Shown: piece after piece, positions 20,302-33,300 of the stretch | How the letters are laid out: every line of letters begins with the position of its first letter | How positions within the stretch are numbered: the stretch's first letter is position 1 | Source: Amoebophrya sp. A120 | Lineage: Eukaryota; Sar; Dinophyceae; Syndiniales; Amoebophryaceae | Direction of reading: 5' to 3' | NCBI GenBank assembly: GCA_905178155.1 | Contig: CAJINV010000001.1 | Span: 5,305,994-5,369,993, forward strand | Length of the DNA stretch: 64,000 bases | Notes under the pieces: model-generated | Told to the model about the DNA's origin: nothing | The model's input: the letters and a program-made list of their open reading frames with translations, nothing else | Database searches by the model: none | Translations under genes and position numbers: made by a program

Positions 20302-21206
20302 CCCGGTAGCGCACCCTCAGAGTTTCAATTTGATGGAGAGTTCATTTGCACTTATTTCCCCCAAGAAACAATCAGGAGTCACGAGTTTAGCGCAGCAACT
20401 AGACGCCACCTGACCTTTCAAGAACTTTCGAGGGAAAGACTGGGCGCGGGCAGGAGATGAGTCAAACGTTTTTCGCTTGCTTCTTCTGAGTCGATGGTGA
20501 GAATGAGTGTGAAGATCTGTAGGCATGCAGATCAAATTACCATGTAGATCTCATGACACGATGCAAATCCCACTCGAAATCCACGATCTGAAATCACATC
20601 ATGAGCGAAGAGCGATGGTACAGAGCGATGACGAAATGATGATGATGATGAACTTGTTCCTTTCCCCGAATGCAACAGTAACGTGGATGCTAGAACTTGT
20701 AGGTTGTCTACCGGCCTACGTGGTAGTTTTAGTGTTCTAACAAGATCAGAAATGTCGTTTCACAGATTGCGGCCAGAAACCGCATGATGAATGCGAGCGT
20801 GATATGAAAAAACATTCGTAAATTACCGAATCAAGTTTCTTGGAATACGAAGACCGCGAACGAAAAAGTTACAGTGACGGAGAAAGGTCTTCAGATGCTT
20901 CTAATGGTAATGGGCATACACATCATGTTGTGCCTGAAAGGACAGAAAAAAGTATATCTAGTTGAAAAAACAGTTCTACGTTACAGTGAGAAATTCTAAA
21001 CTTGCTGGTGCTCCGGTACCACGGGAGCAAATGTCATGGCCATTCTTCATCTATCAAGCACACAGTAACTGCGCACCAGCGAACTTGGTTCGTGACGGGC
21101 TAACTCTAGGTAAAAACGACCCGTGAAATGTTACGGAAACTGGAATATCAAAATAGTTTTATTTTCCAGCGTCCTAATAGAAAAAAACTGAAGCAAGTGC
21201 AAGACA
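20302..21206. other. Intergenic, no gene seen
   Basis: This is AT-rich, with a short ATG/GAT microsatellite near 20636-20652. No coding or RNA feature could be supported. Confidence 0.5.
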
Positions 21207-21333
21207 CTAAAACTTCAGCTCCATGCTCCAGGAGGTATACTTACTGCCGAGAAGCGCATACCCGGGGCCCTGTACGCGTGTTTCTTTGAACGCCGGTAGT
21301 TTGAAGATTGCTCCCTCGTCATCCCACTCAGCA

Positions 21334-24300
21334 CTACATGTGGTCGATGATCAGTTTGTTGACGACCATATCCGCCATCCTCTTCCCAAACTTTTGTATC
21401 ATCTCATCCGTCATTCTGTCGGCGTTTGCTGCGATCGCAGTGAACACGCGAAGCAAGTCGGCCCCCTGTGCTGCAGCATGAAAGGTTCCCTTGGACAGAT
21501 TCGCCAGTTGCGTTAGGCGATCCCTGCTAGCATCCTTACCGAAAGCGACGTAGTGAACACCATTGACAAATCCCAACTGGCGGGCTGCCTGGTTGGCATC
21601 GCTTTCGTCCGTATGATGATTAGCGCCGTCGCTCATGAAGACGACGAGGCTCTGGCAGCCTGTTCTTGAGTTTCGCTGCAAAATCTCACGGGCAGCATTC
21701 AAGCCGAGCGAAAAGCAAGTACCTCCTCCGCTACATGCTACCTGGGTCCGCATGGCCTGCGAGAGACGGCAAGCTTCGAAGTGCGTTTGGACCTGGTTGC
21801 TGAACGTGACAACGGACACCAAGTCTTGCAGTCCTTGGTTCGCGTTTCGCTTTTGCAAATACCCTTGATAGGCCTGCATGAGCTCTATCCATGGCGTGAC
21901 CCCAGTGTTCGGGTCTGGCCACGTCATGGAATGAGAAGCGTCTAGCACGAAGACAACGTGAAAGCGATCCGCCACCGCTGTGTCGAACATGTCCACGGCA
22001 GTCATTCTTCGCTCTCGATCCTCTTTGGTTTCGTACCACACTCGCATCGCGTCCTCCATCATTTTCGTTGCTTCCTTCTTCAGCCGACAGAAGAGAAACT
22101 CAATCTGCTTTTCTCGCATTCGCTGCATTATTGTTTCCATCCGGCGTCCTCTTTGATTGTGATTCAGGTGGTCATCATTGACACTGGCAGGGTGGAGCTC
22201 CTGCCCGTGGCCCGGGGCGTCCGTCACTAAGACCAGAAAGCGAATCTGAATGAATTGAAGTGAATTGGTTTTGTGTTTGATTATACTAGGGCGCCTTTCA
22301 CATGTAAACTTGCTCTCTCTCGTCTGGCTCTACCATGAGGCATTTCTTTCTTGCCAAAGCAATGCAGTCTTCATCTGGCTCTGTCAAAGTCAGTAACAGT
22401 AAGTGATCAACGACGGCGGCCGTAATTACCTTTGAGCTCCAGCTCAGCTTTTCCAGCGCAGTATGGAGTCCGCCGGCGACATCTTCTGGCTCATCTCCAC
22501 CGCCACTCGCGCGGAGGCCACGCACGCGTGTCTTGAACAGCTCGTGATCAGAAGTAAAGTCCAAAATAGTGCGGGGGGCTAAGTGGTCTTGGTCCCCGAA
22601 GTCCTTGTAAGGAACCACGGCAAGTTTCATTTCCATATCCAGACCCTCGTGCTTCTCCTTGATTTTGTCCACTACCTTCGTCCCGATGACTTCTGCCTGG
22701 GTCTTGACTGCTTCCATCCAGGGCGTCATTGACCCCGTTGTATCGAGGACAAAGCACAAATCAATCGTTATGACCGAAGGCGCATTTCCCCGAACCAATT
22801 TCGCTTCACGTTCCCCTCGCAGTTGGTCCAGGTACCCAGTAAAAACCTAATTCAGAAGTTTTTTTTTAAGTATCTCACCGGAGCCAGCTTAGTGGCATTG
22901 CAATATCTTAGTCTTGAACCCGAGGCCAGCAAGGCTGTACGCTCAGCATTCCACCAGAGACTGGGATTAATATGCATTCGCATCCAAATGCATCAAAACA
23001 TGTGACATCGAGATTTATCTGAAATTTCAATTCCGGGTCAATAAGTACTTTCTTTGTGTCGAAGTCGCGCCAGATGCCGTCCGTTGTGCTGTAACTGCCT
23101 TTGTTATCCAATTCGCGCCCCTGCCAGCTTGGATCCTCTGTCTTCGAATCCGCGGAAGCATCTGGATCCTGCGTATACAGTGTTTGCAAAGCTGCTGGTA
23201 ATTCGCTAGGCACAGTGGCCAGGACCCACTTCCCGTAGCACTTTTGCACGAACAAACGTTCAAGCCCGAGCCCGATACCTGTTCATTGCAAAATGATGTT
23301 TGTGCCACAAACATGATGCTTGTGGGATTTATCCTCATCTTCATCCGTCTATAGAAGCGATTCCATTGACCTAAAGCTACACTTATATGCGCATCATGAG
23401 AACAAATTATCAGCACACAGAATCATACCAACAACCTCCACGCCCTCGTCTTGCGCGCGCAGCAGTGCCTGGCTCAACTTCAAACCGCAGGACCCGTACC
23501 CATCAGTAAGCACAAACAGCTTCCGTGGAACCCGCAGGCTGACGCCAGCCGCGTCGAACAGGTCAACTGAAGCATCAATGGCGTTGGCATCAAGCGAAGC
23601 ACAATCTTGGTCAAAGCGCAGGTGGTGCAGGAAGGAGAACATCGCGGCACGATCCCAACTCTGGTCGAAGTTTTTCACGAGACGGAATTTCTCCCCAAAA
23701 ACCGCAATTGAAAAGGTGTCGAGCCGCATCTCCAGAAGTGCACCAATCAACATGGTGGCCGCCTCGATGACTGCGAATGAACCCGCGCCATCCATAGACT
23801 GCGACACATCGATGAGAATCGAGACCATGTACTTCGCCCGGCCGCCTGCGCTCTTGTTACTGAAGAACTTCTTGTCGTTGAAGTCCGTGGCGATCGCTCG
23901 CGCGAGCCCTTGCATGTGCAAAGTGGGCCCTTTTACGTCGCGCCGGTGCCGGGTGGACGTGTTCTCGGGCAGTATATCGGCCTCCAGTATTGTTTTCATT
24001 TGCTCCACTGGCTCGCGCAGCATGTGCATTGCCTGAGACCAGGACTCCCCCGCTTTGGCAAGGAGCTCGGGCACAGCGCTGCTCGAGCGTGCATAGAAAT
24101 CCATGGAATACTGCAGCATCTTCGCGGAATCCGTGGCTGTAGACGATCCACTAGAGCCCGTGCTTGAGGCAGTCAACATCCCACGCGCAGAATCGGCGAA
24201 CGGAATGGCAGCGCCCGGGGAACTCGCTTCGTACAGCAAAGTCACCTCGTCACTCTTCTTCTTGAGGGCATCCGCGAGATTGAGCTTGCCCAAAACACTC

Positions 24301-27300
24301 GGAAGCTCGCGCAGGAACGTCGAGCTATCGAAATCCGGAGTCTGTGTTTCGCAAAATTCCAGTTCGCTTTCCTTTTCCGTAGTGGCATCGGCTTCGGCTT
24401 CGTCTGTTTTGCTATTCGTCTTGCCCACCTTTTTGTTCCGGGGCCGCATCTCTTTCAGAATCTTGCTGAATACCTGTGCGCGAAATTGAATTTGTGCAGC
24501 GTCCTCAACGCACAAAAATTGATAAACGTTATTGCATTTCAGTTTCTCACTCCTTTCCCTTTGTAGGAGAGGAAGCTGAAAAATAAAAAAAGAGAAAGAC
24601 GTGATTAAATACTTTGATCATGTGATCGCCAAGCAGCTGGGGGAGCGCATCACTTTCATCGTGATCGAGAAACTTCGACAGAATTCCCACCCGCTTCATC
24701 ATTTCCTGGATCTCACTCATCTGCCCTGCCGTCTTCTTGTCCCGAATCGTCACAAACAACATGTGGACATTGTACTTCTCCCACAAGCCCGTCCAATTCT
24801 GCTCGTTGTGCAATTCCTGGGAAAGCCCGTCCGTAATCATCAGGCATACACGGTGTACATTGGAAGGCTTCTCTTTGCCGCCCCAAACTTTCTTGGTGAG
24901 CGCCCAGAGCCCGCTTGCAAGGTGACTGCTTTCATCGTAGCTGAACGACTCGAGAATGCGCTGGCCAACCAAGGCGCTGAACGACTCGTCGAAGTCTTTT
25001 AGAAGGCGCTGGTTCTTCTGGTTTCCAAGTCGCCCGACCGCAGTTCGGCACTCGAGCTTTCGTAGAGTTTCCTGTTCAAAAAAAATTTGATTCTTATTCT
25101 TTATCTGGTTTGCTCCTTTCAGCCGCTGGCAATTTATCGTCCATTCGGGCACACAATGTCAACAAGATATTGGTGGACGACAGAGTAAGAATGCATTAAG
25201 CGTTTATGACAACGTGAACGTACTTCCTTACCTGCAGCACGACGAAAGCCTCTGCGGCCTGGTTGGCGAATCTGATGAAGGACCCGGAATTATCGAGCAG
25301 CAGGAGCCACTCGAATTTCGGGAGTTCGGCACCCGACTGCTGATACATCTCCTGGAATTGCTGCCGCGCCATGCTGTAGAGCCGCCGAGAGAACTTTCCC
25401 AAGGGTCCAGATTGCGCTAGCGCTTCGTAAGTGTATTTCTCCGTCTTTTCGCGTGCTGCCTGTAAACGCAGTACGTCCGGAATCTGGGCTGGGTTCTTTT
25501 CTCGAGTCGTTTTCTTCGCCTTCTTGTAGTACTCGCTGAAGTCCATTTTCTGTGCCTCCTTCTGCAGGCGCTCCCGTGACCAGTTCAAGTCCATGGCTTT
25601 CGAGTGGATTTTGTCCACGTCGGCATCCCGTGCGAGGTCATCATACGTACCAAGCTGCAAATCGTCCGACTCACCCATTCCGGCCACTGCAGCGGGAGGC
25701 GCGCCCGCAGCACCGCCGCGAGCACCACGCTTCATCTTTTTCTGGTTTGCCAGATTGTCTATCAAGCGCCGAAGATGGTTTGTGTCGCCTCCCGCACTCC
25801 GATGTTGAAGCTGCTGATTTGCACGATCACCAGGGTTTTCGGCGCCAGCGCGACGAGCGGCCGTCGCGCTGTCCCCAATATTGCCGTCATCGTCTTGAAA
25901 ATCGAACTCGAGTTTCATCCCTTTCACGACCGCACCGAGAGTGTTTCCCTCGGCTAGATCGAGTGCGTCGTTGCCGGCATCATGCGGCTGCTCCTGGAAA
26001 TCGATATCATCCTCGTCTGCGTCGCCACACTTGTAGTCATCCAGTTCTGCGAGATCGGCCAACTCAAACCCAGTGTGCAAACTGTCGGCGACGTGCTCGG
26101 TACCACGAGCCGTTTGCGGAGCAGCATCGAAGCCTGCTGCGGTGTTCTGCGCATCGCCCTGAGCGAAGACGGTTTCCTCACCATTCCAGCCCTTCTGCGT
26201 CAACGAGTCGCCGGCGACATACTGCAATGCCTCCTTCAGCTCGATGGAGAAGTGCTGACCAACTGCATCTTTCGTTGTAGGAAAAACGCGCAGGTTCTTC
26301 GTCAAACCGCTTTTCTTTTCACGCAGCATTCGAATCAGTGCCTCTTGCCCCCCGCCGCGCTGGAGCTGCGAAACAATTAGATCAAACAGGAAAATGACGT
26401 TGATACAGCACTGCACCATTTTCGCGGGCAGGAATTCGAGATCCACACCCGTGCGGGAAAGCTCACACGTCCGAAAAAACTTCTCGGAGCACACCTCAGG
26501 CAAAGACGTCAATGATGCGACGTGCTTCAGAATTGCCTCGATGCTCAAAATTTTTCCCGGACGTAGAGACAAATTCATGAGCGAGTCCGCGCCGTCAACC
26601 CCGAAGTCCTGTGCTATTGCAAGCAGCTTTTTTCCTAGGTCATCGACCTCGAGTGAGAGCCTGTCCTTCTCTTGAGCGGGGTTTTGAATGTTGTTGTCTT
26701 CTGGCTCGACGTCCGGCTCCATCGCCACACTATTCGCAGTGTCGTCTCGTGGGCCTGCTGCATCAGCCGTTCCAGCGTCCGCGGTCCCGCTGGCATCGTG
26801 CGCAGCCTCATCGTCAGGCTCCGGCTGCAACTGGTCCTGCGGTGATTGCTGTGCATTCCCCTCATCGTCCGCGCTCTGGGGCACGGCGTGGCCGTTTGAT
26901 GATCCGCCCAAGTCCGCATTGAGATTCATCAGAGCTTCGTCATCAGACGCGGCATCGTCAAAAGACCTGGCTGGAGTTATAGAGTCTTGCGTGATTTGCT
27001 CTGCTTGAAGGAGGTCTGAGAGATTTTTCTCGACGATGCTAGGATCGTGCACGAGGCTCTCAGCAGCCTGCTGCTCGTCCTTTTGTTCGCGGCATACCTG
27101 GTTGCCCATTTTGGCTGGTGAAAGTTTGTTCATTTCAGAGAAAGCCAACAGCCGTAGATACTGCGCAGTAACCTTGGCGAAGTTGCACTTGGCGCAGCAG
27201 CTGCAGATTGCGGCCTTCAGCCCGTGTACGACTTGACGCGGGAAACCATATGCTCTGGCCATGTTCACTACGCGCGCAAATTCGTCAATGTGCTCGAAGG

Positions 27301-30300
27301 CCGTAGAGAGGAAGTCGCCCTCGTCTGATGTTGCGCGCATTGCTTGGCCAAAGCTGCTCCCCAAGCGTAAGACCTCCTCCGCCACGAAGCTGCGAGAGAC
27401 CTGCGCCGGTCCCGAACTGCTAGACGCGAGGGCAGTCATTGCATCGCCTTCCTCAAGCACAGATTTTAGTATTTCCACAGTTTTTCCAGGCTCCGCGGCA
27501 CACTTATCAAAGAGCTCAACCCAGAACGCGGCGTGCTTCTGCGTTTCGCTTTCGGCTTCTGTAAAATCTTTCATGTTTGCAATTTTGCGCAAAACATTTA
27601 CGCCGTTGTCCGAATGGATAGCGGATTCCAATTCGTCCCAGATATCGTGTAGCTTTTTGTTGCTTTGATTGCGACTCACGGCAGCAAGTGTCACTTTAGC
27701 CAGTTTGAAGGAATCCAGGTCACCCAACCCATGATTGAAGGACTGTGCGAGGAAACGAAACGCGTTCCTTTTAGTCGTGTGGTCAACGAATGCGGAAACG
27801 CACTCGCACGAAGCGGCCAAAAGACGCTGACTAGGAACCTTGCCTCCTTCCCGAACTTCGCAAATCATGGCGGTCAGTGCCTCGTGCCGCGGCTTGAAAC
27901 TTTCGTGATCAGTGATTCCCGTCGCGACTTCCTTTAGAACCGTCACTGCTGCTAGCAATGCGTGTTTGTGCTTCTTTTGCGAGACAGAGCGACCAAAAAC
28001 CTTGATGGAAGTCACAATCGCGCCGACACTAGCCTCATTTCTGGTAAGATTGTACTTCTGCAGAATTTTTTCAACCTCGCTTTTCCGCTCGCTCCTGTCC
28101 GTGTAGTCTTGTAAAAACATAGCGCCAATTTCTTCATCTAGAATCTCAATGAAGGTGGTCCAAACGGCATCCTGAGCATCGCTCAGGCTTGTGCAGCAAT
28201 CCCGAAATCCGAATTCCAGAATCTGCTTGAACGCCTGGAGCATCTTGTCTGGTGTGCCCTGCTGATGGTGAGAGCACGGTAACCAATGTCCAAGAGCTTG
28301 GGCCGCCATAGCTCCACCTGACACAGTTGCTCCTTCAAAAATCTTGGCGATAATTCTTCGTGACGTCTGCAGCTGGTACTCCTTCGAACGCAGCGCATCC
28401 AGAATACTGCTCTGCACAGCCTGGTACTTCTCGTATTCCGCTCTCTCCAGATGTCGTTCCGCCCATTGACCGGTCATGGAAAGAAGCTCGGGGAATAGCT
28501 CCGCCACTGAGGATTCAAAAACCGTGCTTGCAAACGTCGACGCCTCATCATGTTGTGTGAGGCCAGCACCGCACCTCAGTAAACGCGCCACGGTCGACAT
28601 GCCTGGCTCTCCTCCAGAGCGAAACGTTTGTACAAGTTCATGGAGAAAAGTGAGATGCGTCTTCCAATCGGCGTTGACGGATGACCGGCATGTGTTAATG
28701 ATCTTTACCAGCGCCTCCAGAACGCGCTCACTCTCGGTGCGATCAGAACAGTGCGCGTCTTGCAGTTGCTGCAGAACCTCCAGAGCCGTTGCGGAGAAGA
28801 AGGACCGACCGACCTCAGAAGTTTCGACGCTCATCAACGATGCAAGCGCTTGCTGCACTAACTTGGACACGGTGCAGCGTTCGGTGATAGTCGTTCCTTC
28901 TGCTCCTATCCCAGCCTCCAAGATCTTGCAGAATCTGTCGAGGTTTTGTGGTCGAGCCCTATTGCTATCGCAGCCGATGCCTGCCAGGAGCGAGGTGCAT
29001 ATCCGGAGATTTTTCTCGCTGACTGTCGCGGGCCCGTTCTTGCTGTCTGCCAGCAAAAGGCGGTAGACCGACATCAACACATGGCTGCCTGGGCTTAGCT
29101 CTCCGGCCGGCGTCTCTAGCCAAACAAGCGCAGAAGCAATCGCATCTTCTTGAACAGCGTCAATCTTCTCAGTGAGCTCTCCTATCGCTGCGGTGTGATT
29201 TACAAACTCGCTCCCCTGGATAAAAGTAACGACAAGACGCCGCATGGAATCTGCGTCGGGTTGCGTATCCGGTTGCTCTTCTTTCGTCTTCGCGAGATCC
29301 TCCACGATGCACAACGGCATGGCAGCAGCACGTTCGTACGGATGTATTGGCGACGAAGTATTGGCATGGAAAACGACGGATGCATGGAGTCCTTTTGCAA
29401 AAAATCCCTCCAGAAGTTCAGAAGCGCTTGCTCGTCTCCGCACCCCCGCTGCAGCAACGTTCGTTGCTTCTGTGCTCAGCGCAATACCTGTGTTAATTTC
29501 CGGCCCCGCACACTCGGGAGCTACGTCAACAAGTATCGGAACTCGCACCACCCGGGGCACCGGCTGGCCTTCAGGAGAGAGGTCGTATTCGTTTGTGCAA
29601 CGCACAACTAGTGAGCTTACATGCAATCCCGGTGGCGGCGCGCCTTCTGGTTCGAATCGGACCTGCAACGTGGTAGGCTCGTGGAATCTCGCCTGCTCCA
29701 AAGTCATCACCAAGGGGTCGCTTGCTGTGGCTGTCGCTGCGCCGTTGCCGGCTCGCGTTACGATGCCCAATTTACAACCTTGTGGAACGTTATCGAAGCA
29801 CATCTCTACGTCGCCATCACAGTTCCCACTATTCTCGATGTTAATGGTTCGATACGCCAGCGGTGTTGTGGCCTTTATGCGCCCGAAGTTAAGGATCTTG
29901 CACTGGTCGGAAACTTTCAGCACCGGTTTTTTCGGATTGAAGCGGAATTCTACCGAAAGTGGCGCTTTCGGTTCTGGTTTGCATTGAAATTTGATCCGTC
30001 CAGTACACGGCTTTAGCGAGAAGGGAACGTATTCAAGCATCACCGTCTGACTCTTCTGCGCTTCGAGCTTCACAACCGGTGGCTGCATTCGAAATCTGCT
30101 CTGCTTGGCGGCGAGACCGATGATCGCATCGACGTACCCGCTATTTCTGAAAGTTACGTGCTTCTTGTTTGATACCAAATTTCCCGCAGGCGCGGTACTC
30201 GCATCCAGCGAAAAGATTGGTCCTGACGTCGAGTTTGCATAGCCATTTTGCGGATTCCTAATCGGCAGAACAGTGACATCCGGAACGCCAGTTCGGACCT

Positions 30301-33300
30301 CCAGCGTGAAGCAGCAATGCTCAGTGCCAAAGTGAACGGTCATCTCGACACGTTTGTGCTCTGCTCTGTAAGGGGAAATGCTCAACTCTGCCTGCCACGT
30401 CGAAAGGTCCCCAACTGCGCTCAGCTCCCCTTCGTTTCGATCGAGTTTGAATGTGCTTCTCAGGTCCCTGAGATCAACCCTTACTTTCACATCGACTTTT
30501 CCTCTATTCACTATTCGCAGGGTTCTGCGAGCCATGTCGTTGATCCGCATGTCTGGGAAGCGAATCACTTGTTTGTGCGCAAGGCGTGTCCGCTGGTTGC
30601 CGTTCTCTAGGAAGAACTTCAGTTTCGGCTTCACCACCTCCGCACGTATCGAGCGTGTGATGATATTGCTAGTCGATCCGACCGCTATTTTTAGTGTTGC
30701 CCTGACCGACTCCTCTTTTCCCATTCCTGGCAGCATTTTCAGTTCAAGCAGAGCCGAGCCAAGGGGATCGAGCAGTAATCGCGGCGGGTCCACTGACAGC
30801 TGCGAAAGGAAAGGTGAGTCCCGTTCTATTTCTGCACGAATCTGCAGTGGGCCATGCGTTTCGTTCTTCAGTCGAAAGTCTACCGTTTTCAGTCCCTCGA
30901 TTGACGCGATGCGGTTCTCGAAATCCACTGTGCCACCGGGTAGGTCCACGACAGAAACACTTGCATCTTCGAACGTGACCTTTCCAACAAGGATGCAGCG
31001 GTTGCGACCGTCTATGGCAAGGTCGAAAACAGCACTGTGGGGTCCCACGCCGACATTGTCGGAAACGAGATCGACGTGTACGATTCCAGACTCGCCAGGT
31101 CGGAGACCGGGAATATCAGACGGGCTCAGGACGAATGGCGCTGCAGCAGCTCCTCCTAGATTTTAAATAGAAGTGAAGATGCTTTACCAATCACTGCGCT
31201 AGCAGCAGGAGCCTCACAGAACTGCTGCGCCCATGCATAATTCACTCCGGAGAGGAAGAACCAAACAGCTGAAAAGAATGGCTACAAAAATCCAAACTAA
31301 AAATCAGGCAGATTGCATTTATACCTGCAGCGTGATTTGAGAGTGTAATGTCAACAGTCTCTTCGCTTTTATTTTCGACCCGAAGGTACTTCTGATCTAG
31401 AACTCCAACGCCGCGCGTCGCGTACCCGAAGTCAAAGCGATGCTCTTGCCAAGAAACGTTAACGCCATGCCCTGCTGATTGATTATCGACGAGCGTAAGA
31501 ACCACATAGCTCGGAGAAGTGGGAAAGTGCGCAAACAAGTTTCCAATCATCTTTGCTTCCCGGCAGTGCTCAATCTTGGAGATGTCTGGCCGACGTAATC
31601 CTCGCTGACTCAACGTTGCTAGCAATGTCAGCTGCTGTTTCTTGCGTGCAAGTATCGTCTTTAAGGGGCCCCGCATCGTATCGATCCGCCGCTTCGCGCC
31701 TCGCCCTGCTGGTAACCGCTTCTCCAGATCGTCGCAAAACTTCTCATACACGTCCCTTGTCACTTCGAAGTTGTCTAATTCGTGGCTGGTCTTGATAGAC
31801 TGCGCTTGCGCACGCAAGAGCAGGCTTCCAATCAAACACACATCCTCCACAAAAGACCAAAGCGCTGGCGCAACTTCTTCTTCGGCGATATGCAGCATCT
31901 CCTTGAAAAAGCGGAGCATGTCTGCACTCCAAACACGCTTGACGGACCGTGTAGGACATGGATCATCAGCAGGCGCCTCCACCGGAGATATCCCTTCGGA
32001 AAACGCGTTTTTCGCCAATTCAGATTCCGCGAGCTTACTGTTACAGATCTCTGTGATAGCTCTCTGCATGCGCTCCATCGCGCTTTCCTCATTACCTTGC
32101 CGAAGGGATTCAGCAATTTGATCGCCCTGCGCAGCAAGCATGCGATGCAGCTTTTTCAAATCCTTGCGATACTTCTCCATAGCCTTTGCGACGTCTCCCT
32201 TTTCATAGTCCTGAACATCACGGTCGTATTCCGTAGTTGGGTCCGCCGGTTTCCGTTCTTCGCTCTCTTTGGTCTTAATTTCGGACTGAATATGTCCTAA
32301 ATGTCTTTCGATGGCACTTCGGGCTCCTTTTTCCGCGGAGTACGATCGTGTTGCGTCTCCCAATTCATCGAGGCACTGCTCTAAACACGAGCACTCTGGA
32401 TTGAAGCCCACAAATTTTGTTTCTGCAGAAGGCAAGAAAGTGTACTCCACGGCATCGTCTCTATCCTGCCGGCTGAAACGCACTTCCGAGCTACCCCAAA
32501 AGGGACGCTGGAATCCCTTTTGAAATTTTGGCGCTTTGTAATACCACCACGCCGCCTGATCAGGTAGGTGGCAGTTCCCAACGAGAAGAACATACACGCC
32601 CTTGCAGGAAGGTCCCTCCAATTCTGAGAAGGGTATGGTGAAGTCGTAAATCCAATCTCCTCTAGCACTTCTTTCCACCGGGACGAGCTTTTCCCGCAAC
32701 AGCTTGCCTGCGTAAGGTTTTTTGTTCTGGTCCACCTCCATCTGCGAGATTATGACTCTATGTGCGTATCTGTTGTAGACACGACGATAGTTGTCATAAT
32801 CTTGATCGCTACTTCCGAGCGTGACTCGCACATTCGCGATTTTGTCCTTCGAACCTTCGGACACGTAGCGTTGCAAAAAAGCACGATGGTCAGCGTCGTC
32901 GGTGTGGACCGTACGAATCAAACTGAAGCACGTCAGGACCTCCGGTTCCTGCCCTGAAATTCTATTCGTCCCATGTTGTTGCGCAGCTTTATAAAGCCAA
33001 AAAAGTAACTCTTCGCACAGTCGCTCTTGGTTTTCTTCCAAGTCTGCGATTTGCTTCTTCACTCGTAAGAGCTCCTGCTCCTTTTTGTCGCGCTCGCTTT
33101 TCTTTGAAAAGAGGAAGTTTTTGATGCCGCTTAATAATGTGCTGAGCGAGCTTTTCCGGGATTCATGCCGACGCTTGATGAAGACCGTCGCTGCATCCTT
33201 ATGGCCCTGCTCTTTCTCGACAAAATTTTTGATACCAGCTTCCACCTGGGTGAGATGTCGCATGTTTAATGTTGTGAGCCTCACCGTGGAAGCGTCGTGC

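Noticed and set aside
22298-22429. Coding-looking extension of the VWA3 frame (ending EPDEREQVYM)
   Set aside because: Splicing at 22429 to 22246 gives the expected VWA strand LVLVTDAPGHG directly after LSWSSK; the extension interrupts the domain, so I treat it as intron.
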